Assembly: GCA_934270345.1 (NCBI GenBank)
Contig: CAKQPT010000011.1
Location: forward strand, 1 to 64,000
Reading direction: 5' to 3'
Source of the DNA: an uncultured Oribacterium sp.
GTDB lineage: Bacteria > Bacillota > Clostridia > Lachnospirales > Lachnospiraceae
DNA length: 64,000 nt
Part shown: piece by piece, positions 45,359 to 54,718 of the stretch
Numbering within the stretch: position 1 is the first letter of the stretch
Layout of the letters: every line of letters begins with the position of its first letter
Notes under the pieces: generated by a model
Databases searched by the model: none
What the model was told of the DNA's origin: nothing
Seen by the model: the letters and a program-made list of their open reading frames with translations, nothing else
Position numbers and translations under genes: made by a program

Positions 45359-47554
45359 ATGAACAAGAAGATGAAGGGTGCACTGGGACTTCTGGCAGTG
45401 CTGGCGATTACCGTCGGTTTCTGCTTTCTCGGAGTTCATGGTGCGAAGGACATTAAGCTGGGCCTGGATCTGAACGGCGGTGTTTCCATCACCTACCAGA
45501 CCACCGAAGACAACCCGACCTCCGAGCAGATGTCGGATACCGTCTATAAGCTCCAGCTGAAGGCACAGGGCTACTCGACCGAGGCCCAGGTTTACCAGGA
45601 GGGAAGCAATCGTATCAACATCGATATCCCTGGTGCGACCGATGCAAATGAAATCCTCGAGGAGCTCGGTGAGCCGGGTACACTCCAGTTTGCAGATTCG
45701 CAGGGCCAGGTACTCCTGACCGGTGATGATGTAAAGAACGCAAGTGCGGGCATGACGGATCAGAACGGATCCCGTCAGTACATCATCCAGCTTCAGTTTA
45801 ACGATGCCGGTGCGAAGAAGTTCGCAGACGCAACGGCTGCCAATGTCGGCAAGCCACTCTACATCATCTATAACGACCAGATCATCTCCGCTCCGAACGT
45901 GCAGGAAGCCATCACCGGCGGACAGGCATCCATCACCGGTATCACGGATTATGATGAGGCTACCCGCATCGCATCCACGATCCGTATCGGTGCACTTCCG
46001 GTACAGCTCACCGAGCTTCGTTCGAACGTCATCGGTGCCACCCTCGGACAGGAAGCAATTTCAACTTCCCTCCGTGCAGGTCTCGTCGGTCTCATCCTCG
46101 TCATGCTCTTCATGATCGCGGTATACAGACTGCCGGGCTTCGTAGCATCCCTTGCGCTGATCATGTACACCGGCCTCGAGCTCGTGCTTCTGCAGGCCTT
46201 TGAGGTCACCCTGACACTTCCGGGTATCGCCGGTATCATCCTTTCCGTCGGTATGGCCGTCGATGCCAATGTCATCATCTTCACACGTATGAAGGAAGAG
46301 CTGGGTGCCGGCCGCACCATCGAGCAGGCAGTGAAGGCCGGATACAGCAAGGCACTTTCCGCCATCATCGATGGTAATGTCACGACCCTCATCGCCGCAG
46401 CCGTTCTCTACCTGAGAGGCTCCGGAACCGTCAAGGGCTTCGCAACGACCCTGGCCATCGGTATCGTGATCTCCCTGATCACCGCACTTTTCGTTACGAG
46501 AGCACTCCTTGCATGCTTCATCAGCTTCGGCTGCACGAGTCCGGCGCTCTATGGCGTACGTAAGGATGTGAAGGTGCTTGATTTCATCAAGTTCCGTAAG
46601 ATCGCCTATACGATCTCCGCGGTGCTCATCATCGCAGGCTTCCTGTTCATGGGCATGAATAAGGCTTCCCTCGGAAACCTGTTCAACTATGACCTCGATT
46701 TCCAGGGTGGTTCGTCTACGAACGTTACCTTCAACGAGGACATGTCCCTCGAGGAGATCGATGCGAAGGTTGCACCGATCTTCAAGAACATCACCGGTGG
46801 TACCGCTTCCGTACAGGCTTCGAAGGTTGCCGGCACGAACGAGGTCATCATCAAGACCAGAACCCTGACGACCGAGGAGCGTACCGAGCTCTATAAGGAT
46901 CTCGTCGACGAGTTCCAGGTCGATGAAGCGAAGATCACGACGGAGAATATCTCCGGTGCCGTATCGAAGGAGATGAAGACCGATGCCGTCTGGGCATTCC
47001 TGATCGCCATCGTCTGCATGCTGATCTACATCTGGATTCGTTTCAAGGACATCAAGTTTGCGTCCGCAGCCGTTATGGCGCTGACCCACGATGTTCTGAT
47101 CACAACCGCGTTCTATGCAGCACTGAAGTGGGCCGTCGGCTCCACCTTCATCGCCTGCATCCTGACCATCGTCGGTTATTCGATCAATGCGACCATCGTC
47201 GTGTTCGACCGTATCCGTGAGAACCTTGAGGATCCGACCAAGCGTGGCGATCTGAAGAACGTCGTCAACGACGCGATTTCCCAGACCTTCACACGTTCGA
47301 TCAATACCTCCCTCACGACCTTCATCATGGTCCTGGTGCTCTTCGTGATGGGCGTATCCTCCATCCGTGATTTCACCATGCCGCTGATGGTTGGTATCGT
47401 ATCCGGCTGCTGGTCCTCCGTCACGATCGCCGGTCCGCTCTGGTATGATCTCAGCATGTACGCTGCGAAGAAGAAGGCAGCGAAGAAGGCCGCCGAGAAG
47501 GCAGCAAAGGCTGAAAAGAAGTCACAGAAGATGAAGAAGGGCGCGCAGGTATAA
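45359..47554 (+). CDS. secDF: fused protein translocase subunit SecDF
   Basis: A 731-residue membrane protein that pulls secreted proteins out of the SecYEG channel using the proton gradient. The SecD half has DIKLGLDLNGGVSITYQ (about 30-46), a large extracytoplasmic domain, and GMAVDANVIIFTRMKEEL (about 299-316). The SecF half begins near residue 405, with DLDFQGGSSTNVTF and SINATIVVFDRIRENLEDP. There are twelve membrane segments in total. The C terminus is a Lys/Ala-rich tail. The single-chain form is typical of Firmicutes. Ribosome binding site AAAGGAAG supports 45359; the upstream open frame overlaps the promoter. Confidence 0.95.
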   Translation: MNKKMKGALGLLAVLAITVGFCFLGVHGAKDIKLGLDLNGGVSITYQTTEDNPTSEQMSDTVYKLQLKAQGYSTEAQVYQEGSNRINIDIPGATDANEILEELGEPGTLQFADSQGQVLLTGDDVKNASAGMTDQNGSRQYIIQLQFNDAGAKKFADATAANVGKPLYIIYNDQIISAPNVQEAITGGQASITGITDYDEATRIASTIRIGALPVQLTELRSNVIGATLGQEAISTSLRAGLVGLILVMLFMIAVYRLPGFVASLALIMYTGLELVLLQAFEVTLTLPGIAGIILSVGMAVDANVIIFTRMKEELGAGRTIEQAVKAGYSKALSAIIDGNVTTLIAAAVLYLRGSGTVKGFATTLAIGIVISLITALFVTRALLACFISFGCTSPALYGVRKDVKVLDFIKFRKIAYTISAVLIIAGFLFMGMNKASLGNLFNYDLDFQGGSSTNVTFNEDMSLEEIDAKVAPIFKNITGGTASVQASKVAGTNEVIIKTRTLTTEERTELYKDLVDEFQVDEAKITTENISGAVSKEMKTDAVWAFLIAIVCMLIYIWIRFKDIKFASAAVMALTHDVLITTAFYAALKWAVGSTFIACILTIVGYSINATIVVFDRIRENLEDPTKRGDLKNVVNDAISQTFTRSINTSLTTFIMVLVLFVMGVSSIRDFTMPLMVGIVSGCWSSVTIAGPLWYDLSMYAAKKKAAKKAAEKAAKAEKKSQKMKKGAQV

Positions 47555-47609
47555 GTCCCGCGGCTTTCAACAGAGCGCTTGACGTATCTGTAAATCTCCG
47601 TTACATTAG

Positions 47610-47638
47610 AGACCGATCCTTCGGGATCGGTCTTTTTC
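47610..47638 (+). terminator. terminator of secDF
   Basis: AGACCGATCC (47610-47619), loop TTCG, GGATCGGTCT (47624-47633), then TTTTC. Confidence 0.95.
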
Positions 47639-47714
47639 TATCTAAAAGTACTTTACGCGCCGGGCTGCTTTCCCGGTCTGCGTTTGAGAGAATCAAGAAA
47701 TCGAGGTTCAGAAA

Positions 47715-48896
47715 ATGAAGTATGAAATTGTCGCGACCAGCGGACGCGCGAAATCCGCTCACATGGAGACGGTACATGGAAGCATCGAAACGCCGGTCTT
47801 CATGAATGTCGGCACCGTCGCTGCCATCAAGGGCGGCGTGTCGACGGATGATCTTCGGGAGATCGGCACCCAGGTCGAGCTCAGCAACACCTACCACCTG
47901 CACGTGCGTACCGGTGATCAGCTCATCAAGGAGTTCGGTGGTCTCCACCAGTTTATGAACTGGGATCGTCCGATCCTGACCGACTCCGGCGGATTCCAGG
48001 TCTTCTCCCTGGCTGGCACCGGACGGAAGATCAAGGAGGAGGGTGTTACCTTCCACAGCCACATCGACGGCCGTCGTATCTTTATGGGCCCGGAGGAGTC
48101 GATGCAGATCCAGTCCAATCTCGGCTCGACCATCGCGATGGCCTTCGACGAGTGCCCGCCGGCCCTCGAGGACCGGAAGTACATCGTGCCGTCCGTCGAG
48201 CGTACGACCCGCTGGCTGCAGCGCTGTAAGGATGAGATGGCCCGTCTCAACAGCCTGCCGGATACCGTGAATAAGGAGCAGCTGCTCTTCGCCATCAACC
48301 AGGGTGGTATCTTCGAGGACATCCGTACGGCCCATGCCGATACGATTTCCGCGATGAACCTCGACGGCTATGCGGTCGGTGGCCTCGCGGTCGGCGAGAC
48401 CCACGAGCAGATGTACCACATCCTCGATGTCGTGGTGCCGCACCTGCCGAAGGAGAAGCCGACCTACCTCATGGGCGTCGGTACCCCGGCGAACATCATC
48501 GAAGCCGTGGACAGAGGCATTGACTTCTTCGACTGCGTATACCCGTCGAGAAACGGACGTCACGGTCATGTCTATACGCACAAGGGAAAGATCAATCTCT
48601 TCAATCAGAAGTATGAGCTCGACCATCGTCCGATCGAGGAGGGCTGCAAGTGCCCGGTCTGCGCCGGACGAAAGCTCGCGGATGGTAGCTACACCGGCGG
48701 CTACAGCCGTGCCTACATCCGTCACCTCCTGAAGGCGAAGGAAATCCTCGGCATGCGCATGTGCGTACTGCATAATCTGTACTTCTATAACCACCTGACC
48801 GAGGAGATCCGCGACGCGATCCGTGGCGGCTACTGGGACAGCTGGAAGGTCGAGGCCCTCGAGAAGCTCGAGACCTACGATCGCGGCGAGGAATAA
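47715..48896 (+). CDS. tgt: queuine tRNA-ribosyltransferase
   Basis: A 393-residue tRNA-guanine transglycosylase that puts the queuosine precursor preQ1 into position 34 of GUN tRNAs. Substrate-pocket and catalytic residues are in LTDSGGFQVFSLAG (about 86-99), FAINQGGIFED, GGLAVGE and FDCVYPSRNGRHG (about 276-288), and the zinc site in GCKCPVCAGRK with the following HNLYFY. Length is typical. In many Firmicutes tgt lies beside secDF, queA or ruvB, and here it follows secDF after a terminator. A terminator ends it. Confidence 0.95.
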   Translation: MKYEIVATSGRAKSAHMETVHGSIETPVFMNVGTVAAIKGGVSTDDLREIGTQVELSNTYHLHVRTGDQLIKEFGGLHQFMNWDRPILTDSGGFQVFSLAGTGRKIKEEGVTFHSHIDGRRIFMGPEESMQIQSNLGSTIAMAFDECPPALEDRKYIVPSVERTTRWLQRCKDEMARLNSLPDTVNKEQLLFAINQGGIFEDIRTAHADTISAMNLDGYAVGGLAVGETHEQMYHILDVVVPHLPKEKPTYLMGVGTPANIIEAVDRGIDFFDCVYPSRNGRHGHVYTHKGKINLFNQKYELDHRPIEEGCKCPVCAGRKLADGSYTGGYSRAYIRHLLKAKEILGMRMCVLHNLYFYNHLTEEIRDAIRGGYWDSWKVEALEKLETYDRGEE

Positions 48897-48902
48897 ACAT
48901 TC

Positions 48903-48935
48903 AGGCGTTCACCTCTGTGGTGGACGCCTTTTTTG
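48903..48935 (+). terminator. terminator of tgt
   Basis: AGGCGTTCACC (48903-48913) and GGTGGACGCCT (48919-48929), one G-T pair, then TTTTTG. Confidence 0.92.
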
Positions 48936-49052
48936 ATGAGCCGGTTCTCCAAGTCCTCACACCAGCGCGGGGAAAAGTTCTATGTCCGTCGCTATGGAGA
49001 GCTCCTCTGACATAAAACTGATTTTTCGAAAAATCGCCCCACACAAAATGGT

Positions 49053-49081
49053 TTGATTGCGTAAAAAAATTATGCTATCAT
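49053..49081 (+). promoter_or_regulatory. promoter of the AraC-type regulator
   Basis: TTGATT (49053-49058), 17 bases, TATCAT (49076-49081). Confidence 0.7.
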
Positions 49082-49137
49082 GACTTTATATTATTTTGGG
49101 AGAGTATAGTTCGGCGATAGTCGGAATCGGAGACAGG

Positions 49138-50028
49138 ATGAACGCGATACTTTATGAGTCAATCAATACAGCAGAAGAGCGGCTGAAGGTCAGCCTGGAC
49201 TGGCATGATGACCCGGAAATCATCTATTTTAAAAACGGGCACTACAAGCTGAGCCTGAACCTCCGGGAGTATGAGATCCAGGATGAGTGCATCTGCATCG
49301 TGAACGCCGGTGTGCTGCGCAAGCTCGAGTCCATCGGGACGAAGGGCAATGCCTACTCCCTCCGCTTTCATCTCGCGGATCTCTGCTTCCGTCAGGCGGA
49401 GGACCCGGTCAATACCGCCCTGCTCGAGCCGCTCGCTGGCGGACAGCTCTGCTTTTCCGACTTCATCACCGTATCGGATTTCGGTTTCCTGCAGATCCTG
49501 CGCCTGTTTAACGAGATGGTGCGCCGCTTCCGTGACTACGGAACGAAGACCGAACAGGAGGACAGCTGTGTCCGGACCTATGCGCTGCCGGCGGTTGCCG
49601 ATCAGCTGATGATCATGGCGGACCTCCTGCGCCTCATCGCCATGTTCGACGCGAACGGCCTCGTTCACGAGCGCGAGGAGAGCGACTCCGAGAAGCAGGT
49701 GCTCGCCATCAAGGAGACGATACAGTATATCCGTGAGCACTACCAGGAGAAGATCTATGTCCGGAACCTCTCCGAGCTCACTGGCCTCAACGAGCAGTAC
49801 TTCATCCGCTTCTTCGGAAGCGTGACCGGCGAGTCTCCACTCGATTATATCAATGCCTATCGCGTGGAGCAGGCGGCCCGCCTCCTGAAGGACTCCGACA
49901 CCCACGTCTATGAGATCGCGGAGCAGTGCGGCTTCCATAATATCGGAAACTTCATCAAGATCTTCCGTTCCTTCATGGGACAGACACCACATAAATATCG
50001 CAAACAGTTTGGAAGAGAGGACGATTAA
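49138..50028 (+). CDS. AraC-family transcriptional regulator
   Basis: A 296-residue regulator. Residues 1-180 are an AraC-type sensing domain (ESINTAEERLKVSLDWHDDP, then YKLSLNLREYEI) likely to have a cupin fold; residues about 195-290 are the double helix-turn-helix, with LTGLNEQYFIRFFGSVTGES and IAEQCGFHNIGNFIKIFR followed by GQTPHKYRKQFG. The effector is not evident. The frame is open 42 bases farther upstream but ATG 49138 after GGAGACAGG is best. Three bases after its stop begins a HicB-like gene, so the two are translated from one message. Confidence 0.88.
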   Translation: MNAILYESINTAEERLKVSLDWHDDPEIIYFKNGHYKLSLNLREYEIQDECICIVNAGVLRKLESIGTKGNAYSLRFHLADLCFRQAEDPVNTALLEPLAGGQLCFSDFITVSDFGFLQILRLFNEMVRRFRDYGTKTEQEDSCVRTYALPAVADQLMIMADLLRLIAMFDANGLVHEREESDSEKQVLAIKETIQYIREHYQEKIYVRNLSELTGLNEQYFIRFFGSVTGESPLDYINAYRVEQAARLLKDSDTHVYEIAEQCGFHNIGNFIKIFRSFMGQTPHKYRKQFGREDD

Positions 50029-50031
50029 ACC

Positions 50032-50304
50032 ATGACCTTATATTACCCTGCAATCATTCGCAACAAGACAAACGACGGCTACCGCGTCGATTTCCTGGAC
50101 CTCGACGACTGCTACGGCGTCGGCCCGACCGAAGAGGAGGCCCTCGCCGATGCCCGCTATAACGCCATCAACTGGATACAGCTCGAACTCGAGGACACCA
50201 ACGACCTCCCGCCACACACCGTGCAGGCCGATGTCCACCTGGCACCCGGCGAAAAGTACATCGACATGATGATCATCATGCCACGCGAAGGCTGGGATGA
50301 ATAG
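50032..50304 (+). CDS. HicB-like domain protein
   Basis: A 90-residue protein whose first 50 residues match the HicB-type partial RNase H fold (YYPAIIRNKTNDGYRVDFLD, then CYGVGPTEEEALADARY). HicB proteins are antitoxins, but no HicA toxin gene is present on either side and there is no obvious DNA-binding C terminus. Its ATG lies three bases after the AraC-type gene, suggesting translational coupling and a related role. It may be an orphan antitoxin-like regulator or have a different job. Confidence 0.75.
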   Translation: MTLYYPAIIRNKTNDGYRVDFLDLDDCYGVGPTEEEALADARYNAINWIQLELEDTNDLPPHTVQADVHLAPGEKYIDMMIIMPREGWDE

Positions 50305-50315
50305 AAGTTCAGTCA

Positions 50316-50545
50316 GAACCGCCGGAGCACCGGCACCTGAAACCATACGAAGAGGTCGTGAAAAATCAAAATTGTCTCCCTTAGAACCAGTTGGTGTGAT
50401 TTTTCCTTGAACCCCCACGAAATGCAGCTGTTTTCATCGAGAAAACAGCTGCGATTGAGTGGGGCCTACTGGTTCTTAGGGGGACAATTTTAGAGTTTTC
50501 CGAGCTCGTAGTACTGTGTTTCAGGTGCCGGCGCTCCGGCGGTTC
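50316..50545 (+). repeat. long structured element, full copy L2
   Basis: Outer arms 50316-50341 and 50520-50545 match at 25 of 26 positions, middle arms 50368-50391 and 50468-50491 at 22 of 24, and the inner hairpin (about 50411-50464) has loop ATCGA flanked by GTTTTC/GAAAAC. Conserved blocks are CCATACGAAGAGGTCGTG (5' side), the bulge GTGTGATTTTTCCTTG and CTCGTAGTACTGTG (3' side). It lies between the HicB-like gene and the pyrC promoter. Confidence 0.88.
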
Positions 50546-50576
50546 GAATGGCGGTTCGAATGGCGATTCGAATGGC
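50541..50576. repeat. 12-bp tandem repeat, three units
   Basis: GGTTCGAATGGC twice and GATTCGAATGGC once, directly at the 3' edge of copy L2 and before the pyrC promoter. Confidence 0.9.
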
Positions 50577-50588
50577 CGATTTCGCCCC

Positions 50589-50617
50589 TTGCAAAGGGGT
50601 ACTCCCTGTGCTATAGT
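50589..50617 (+). promoter_or_regulatory. promoter of the pyr operon
   Basis: TTGCAA (50589-50594), 17 bases, TATAGT (50612-50617), 37 bases before the pyrC ATG. The leader is too short for a PyrR attenuator. Confidence 0.8.
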
Positions 50618-50653
50618 ATCTCGGAACTAAGGACCGCACGGATAGGAGGAACC

Positions 50654-51979
50654 ATGTCTACTCTTCTTAAAAATGCATCGATTTTCACGAAACAGGGCTT
50701 TCGAAAGCAGGACGTTCTGATCTCTGATCACAGAGTTCTGTTCACTGATTCCATTGACAATTTAACATCTGATACCATTGATGCCGTTTATGATTTAAAC
50801 GGTTTGTTCATGATTCCGGGCTTCGTTGATGTACATGTACATTTACGTGAGCCCGGTTTTTCGTATAAGGAAACGATCCGTACCGGCACGGATGCTGCGG
50901 CGCATGGCGGATATACGGCCGTCTGCGCGATGCCGAACCTGAAGCCGGCACCATCAAGTCTCGAGAACCTGCAGCCGGAGCTCGACGCGATCAAAAAGGA
51001 TGCACTGGTGCATGTGTATCCGTATGGCACCATCACCGAGCAGCAGACCGGCCGAGGTGCCCTCGGAAAGATGGAGGAGATCGCACCGTATGTCATCGCC
51101 TACTCCGATGACGGAAAGGGCATGCAGGACGAGGCCTCCATGCGGGAGGCGATGCAGCGGGCGAAGAGCCTCGACCGTATGATCGTAGCGCACTGCGAGG
51201 ACGAGCGTGAGCTCGTACCGGGTGGCTGCATCCACGACGGCGAGTATGCACGTCTTCACCACCACATCGGCATCAACTCTGCGTCCGAGTGGAAGCAGGT
51301 CGAGCGGGATGTACGCCTCGCCGCAGAGACCGGTGTGCGCTACCATGTCTGCCACGTCTCCACGAAGGAATCCGTCGAGATCATCCGTGCGGCAAAGAAG
51401 GCCGGCACGCATGTGACCGCCGAGACCGGACCACACTACCTCATGTTTACCGATATGGACCTGCAGGAGTCCGGCAGCTGGAAGATGAATCCGCCGATCC
51501 GCAGCGCCGAGGACCGTCATGCGCTCCTTGAGGGCATCAAGGACGGCACCATCGACTGCATCATCACGGACCATGCACCGCACAGTGCAGAGGAGAAGTC
51601 GAGAGGACTCGACAAGTCCGCCTTCGGTATCGTCGGTCTCGAGACCTGTTTCCCGGCACTGTACCGGAACCTCGTACTCCGTGACCCGGAGCATCCGACA
51701 TCCGGTCAGGGCGCGATCACACTGGAGAAGCTCATCGAGCTCATGTGCGTGAACCCGCGTCAGACCTTCGGCATCGCCGGCCCGCAGTACATCGAGGATG
51801 GCGTCGAAGCGGATCTCACGATCCTCGACCTCGATAAGGTATGGACCGTCGACAGTATGAAGTTCTACTCACAGGGACACAGCACCCTCTACGATGGCAT
51901 GGAGGTGCAGGGCGAGGTCGTGAAGACCTTCGTCGCTGGCCGTGAAGTCTATGACCGCGAGAAGGGCATCGAGCGCTGA
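50654..51979 (+). CDS. pyrC: dihydroorotase
   Basis: A 441-residue zinc amidohydrolase that closes carbamoyl aspartate to dihydroorotate, the third step of pyrimidine synthesis. Metal ligands are in FVDVHVHLREPGF (about 56-68), VAHCEDER (about 177-184), HVCHVST and CIITDHAPHS (about 297-306). Length fits the class I form. The open frame begins farther upstream inside a repeat; the AGGAGG ribosome binding site sets ATG 50654. First gene of pyrC-K-D-F-E-B-I. Confidence 0.93.
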   Translation: MSTLLKNASIFTKQGFRKQDVLISDHRVLFTDSIDNLTSDTIDAVYDLNGLFMIPGFVDVHVHLREPGFSYKETIRTGTDAAAHGGYTAVCAMPNLKPAPSSLENLQPELDAIKKDALVHVYPYGTITEQQTGRGALGKMEEIAPYVIAYSDDGKGMQDEASMREAMQRAKSLDRMIVAHCEDERELVPGGCIHDGEYARLHHHIGINSASEWKQVERDVRLAAETGVRYHVCHVSTKESVEIIRAAKKAGTHVTAETGPHYLMFTDMDLQESGSWKMNPPIRSAEDRHALLEGIKDGTIDCIITDHAPHSAEEKSRGLDKSAFGIVGLETCFPALYRNLVLRDPEHPTSGQGAITLEKLIELMCVNPRQTFGIAGPQYIEDGVEADLTILDLDKVWTVDSMKFYSQGHSTLYDGMEVQGEVVKTFVAGREVYDREKGIER

Positions 51980-52142
51980 GCGATGGCCACGGAGCCACAT
52001 CAGGCACGGAGCTGCCGGTCGTTGATCGCGAAATGCATCGCACGAGCGCATACATGATATAATCTGAGCATCAGGCAGAGCCCGCAGGGCGCGGACGAAG
52101 CCTTTCGATAAGAATACAGAACAGGAGGAGAATCAGAGACCT
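51980..52142 (+). other. folded pyrC-pyrK spacer with a possible internal promoter
   Basis: GCGATG (51980-51985) pairs with CATCGC (52036-52041), with GGCA-CGGAGC-TGCC inside. An extended -10 box TGATATAAT lies at 52055-52063 without a good -35. It may help set relative levels of the downstream genes. Confidence 0.45.
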
Positions 52143-52868
52143 ATGAAGGACGTTGAATTTAAAGTACTGAGCAACGAAATGATCGCCCAGGACATCTTCC
52201 GTATGACACTGGACGGCGACACCTCGGACATCACGAAGCCGGGCCAGTTCGTTGAAATCAGGATTCCGGGACGCTATCTCCGTCGCCCGATTTCTGTGTG
52301 CGACTGGAGCGAGGGAAAGCTGACCCTGATCTATAAGGTCGTCGGTGAGGGCACCGAGGACCTGAGCTTCATGGAGCCGGGCGAGTACCTGACCGCACTG
52401 ACCGGCTTAGGTAACGGCTATGACCTCCGGAACATCCCGAAGAACCCGGTCATCGCCGGCGGCGGTGTCGGTGTACCACCGATGTACGCACTGGCGAAGG
52501 CACTGAAGCAGCAGGGCATCACCCCGTATGTGGCTCTCGGCTTCAACTCGAAGGACGACGTGTTCTACGAGCAGGAGTTCCGCGAGCTCGGGGTGCCGGT
52601 CAATGTTGCCACCGTCGATGGCAGTCACGGCGCGAAGGGCTTCGTCACCGACATCTTCGGTGATCACCACGACTACGCCTTCGCCTGCGGCCCGGAGCCG
52701 ATGCTGAAGGCCGTATACAGCAGCGTAAAGGATGGACAGTTCAGCTTCGAGGCACGCATGGGCTGCGGCTTCGGTGCCTGCATGGGCTGCAGCAAGAAGA
52801 CGAAGCACGGCTTCAAGCGTGTCTGCAAGGATGGCCCTATTTTCACATGGGAGGAGATCGTATGGTAG
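52143..52868 (+). CDS. pyrK: dihydroorotate dehydrogenase electron transfer subunit
   Basis: A 241-residue FAD and 2Fe-2S protein that passes electrons from dihydroorotate dehydrogenase to NAD+. FAD-binding YLRRPISVCDW (about 45-55), the nucleotide motif VIAGGGVGVPPMYALAK (about 104-120), and 2Fe-2S cysteines in GCGFGACMGCSKKT with a later Cys in KRVCKDG are visible. AGGAGGAG ribosome binding site. It overlaps pyrD by seven bases (ATGGTAG), giving coupled, equal synthesis of the two subunits. Confidence 0.94.
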   Translation: MKDVEFKVLSNEMIAQDIFRMTLDGDTSDITKPGQFVEIRIPGRYLRRPISVCDWSEGKLTLIYKVVGEGTEDLSFMEPGEYLTALTGLGNGYDLRNIPKNPVIAGGGVGVPPMYALAKALKQQGITPYVALGFNSKDDVFYEQEFRELGVPVNVATVDGSHGAKGFVTDIFGDHHDYAFACGPEPMLKAVYSSVKDGQFSFEARMGCGFGACMGCSKKTKHGFKRVCKDGPIFTWEEIVW

Positions 52869-53773
52869 ATATCACGACAGAGCTTTCTGGCATCAAACTG
52901 ACAAATCCGGTCATTCCGGCCTCCGGAACCTTCGGCTACGGCAAGGAATACTGGGATCTCTATGATCTCGATATCCTCGGCTCCATCTCCTTCAAGGGAA
53001 CGACCGTCGAGGAGCGTTACGGCAACGAGCTTCCACGTATCGCGGAGTGCCCGTCCGGCATGATCAACTCCGTCGGCCTCCAGAACCCGGGCATGCACGA
53101 GGTCATCGAGAAGGAGCTTCCAGAGCTTCGGGAGCACTTCCATAAGCCACTCGTGGCGAACATCTCCGGCTTCAGCATCCCGGAGTACGTACAGCTCGCC
53201 GAGGCCATGAGCGAGGTGCCGGAGGTCGGTATCCTCGAGGTCAATGTCTCCTGCCCGAACGTACATGGCGGTGGCATGGCCTTCGGTACCAGCGCAGAAA
53301 ACGTGGCGGCGGTCACCCGTGAGGTGAAGAAGGTCGCGAAGAAGCCGGTATACATCAAGCTGAGCCCGAACGTTACGGACATCGTATCGATCGCGAAGGC
53401 GGCAGAGGAGGCCGGTGCAGACGGCCTCGCCCTCATCAATACCCTGCTCGGCATGCGCATCGACATCCGTCGTCGCCAGCCGGTCATCAAGAACAAGATG
53501 GGCGGCTTCTCCGGTCCGGCGATCTTCCCGGTTGCAGTCCGTATGGTCTACCAGGTATCCCACGCGGTGAAGCTTCCGGTCATCGGTATGGGCGGTGTCT
53601 CCACGGCGAAGGACGTCATCGAGATGATGATGGCCGGTGCCAGTGCGGTCGAGGTCGGCGCAGCCAACCTCGTGAATCCGTATGTCTGCCGTGACATCAT
53701 CGAGGACCTGCCGGAGGTATGCGCAGAGCTCGGCATCGAGAAGCTCGGCGACATCATCGGCTGCGTGGAGTGA
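52862..53773 (+). CDS. pyrD: dihydroorotate dehydrogenase, type 1B catalytic subunit
   Basis: A 303-residue FMN barrel enzyme that oxidises dihydroorotate to orotate. Active-site Cys is in LEVNVSCPNVHGGG (about 124-137), and FMN-phosphate contacts are in VIGMGGVSTAKDVIEM (about 240-255) and AVEVGAANL. Type 1B enzymes need PyrK, whose gene overlaps it. The first possible start (52847) lies inside pyrK; ATG 52862 is preferred after GGGAGGAG. Confidence 0.94.
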   Translation: MVDITTELSGIKLTNPVIPASGTFGYGKEYWDLYDLDILGSISFKGTTVEERYGNELPRIAECPSGMINSVGLQNPGMHEVIEKELPELREHFHKPLVANISGFSIPEYVQLAEAMSEVPEVGILEVNVSCPNVHGGGMAFGTSAENVAAVTREVKKVAKKPVYIKLSPNVTDIVSIAKAAEEAGADGLALINTLLGMRIDIRRRQPVIKNKMGGFSGPAIFPVAVRMVYQVSHAVKLPVIGMGGVSTAKDVIEMMMAGASAVEVGAANLVNPYVCRDIIEDLPEVCAELGIEKLGDIIGCVE

Positions 53774-53895
53774 GCACGAGTGTAAGCATTGGCTACGCGT
53801 GGCGTCGTGCAGGCGAGTGCCGCACGGACGCAGAAAGATTAGATAAATACTGCTGCCTGCTCTTACCGGCGGCAGCGTGCATATAGGAGGAATTT

Positions 53896-54594
53896 ATGGG
53901 TAAGGACGTAATTATTGCACTGGATTTTCCGAGCGCGGAGGAAACCTACCGCTTTCTCGATCAGTTCACCGGCCGTAAGCCGTTCGTAAAGATCGGTATG
54001 GAGCTTTTCTATGCCGAGGGACCACAGATCGTGCGCGAGATCAAGAAGCGTGGTCACAAGGTCTTCCTCGACCTGAAGCTTCACGATATCCCGAACACCG
54101 TGAAGGGCGGCATGCAGTCCCTGCGTGATCTCGGCGTCGATATGACGAACGTACACGCGAGCGGCGGAATCCGCATGATGAAGGCCGCCGTTGAGGGCCT
54201 CACCAGAGAGGATGGTACCCGTCCGATCCTGATCGCGGTAACACAGCTCACCTCCACCTCTCAGGAGACCATGACCGAGGAGCTGCTCATCGATCGTCCG
54301 ATCGCAGACGTCGTTGTTCAGTATGCGAAGAACGCGCAGGCAGCCGGACTCGAGGGCGTCGTATGTTCACCGCTCGAGGCAGGTCGCATCCATGAGGAGG
54401 TCGGTGCAGACTTCCAGACCATCACCCCGGGTATCCGTTTCGCGGGCGATGCGGTCGGCGACCAGGCACGTGTGACGACCCCGGCGAAGGCACGTGAGAT
54501 CGGCTCAGACTATATCGTGGTCGGCCGTTCCATCACCGCCGCTGCAGATCCGGTCGCAGCGTACGAGCGCGCGATGGCAGATTTCGTCGGCTGA
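53896..54594 (+). CDS. pyrF: orotidine 5'-phosphate decarboxylase
   Basis: A 232-residue barrel enzyme that decarboxylates OMP to UMP. The catalytic DxKxxD tetrad is in [17 protein letters not shown] (about 56-72), substrate lysine in [10 protein letters not shown] (about 31-40), and the phosphate site in [16 protein letters not shown] and VVGRSITAA. The AGGAGGAA ribosome binding site precedes ATG 53896. The spacer before it folds into GCACGA/TCGTGC and GCTGCC/GGCAGC hairpins. Confidence 0.95.
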   Translation: MGKDVIIALDFPSAEETYRFLDQFTGRKPFVKIGMELFYAEGPQIVREIKKRGHKVFLDLKLHDIPNTVKGGMQSLRDLGVDMTNVHASGGIRMMKAAVEGLTREDGTRPILIAVTQLTSTSQETMTEELLIDRPIADVVVQYAKNAQAAGLEGVVCSPLEAGRIHEEVGADFQTITPGIRFAGDAVGDQARVTTPAKAREIGSDYIVVGRSITAAADPVAAYERAMADFVG

Positions 54595-54718
54595 GATACC
54601 GCAGCGCTTCATGACGATGTGAAGCCGGAAGCATTGGACGCAGGAACAGAAGAACAGAAGAAACCAAGCGGTGTCCGGAGCACGGCCGCCGATCAGCATA
54701 GAATAGGAGTATATAACT

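Noticed and set aside
50541..50576. GGTTCGAAT units look like tRNA T-loops, suggesting a tRNA remnant or attachment site.
   Set aside because: No acceptor, D or anticodon arms are near, and the units form a simple 12-bp tandem repeat.
50618..50653. PyrR-type attenuator before pyrC.
   Set aside because: The leader between promoter and start is only about 35 bases and lacks the PyrR-binding loop.
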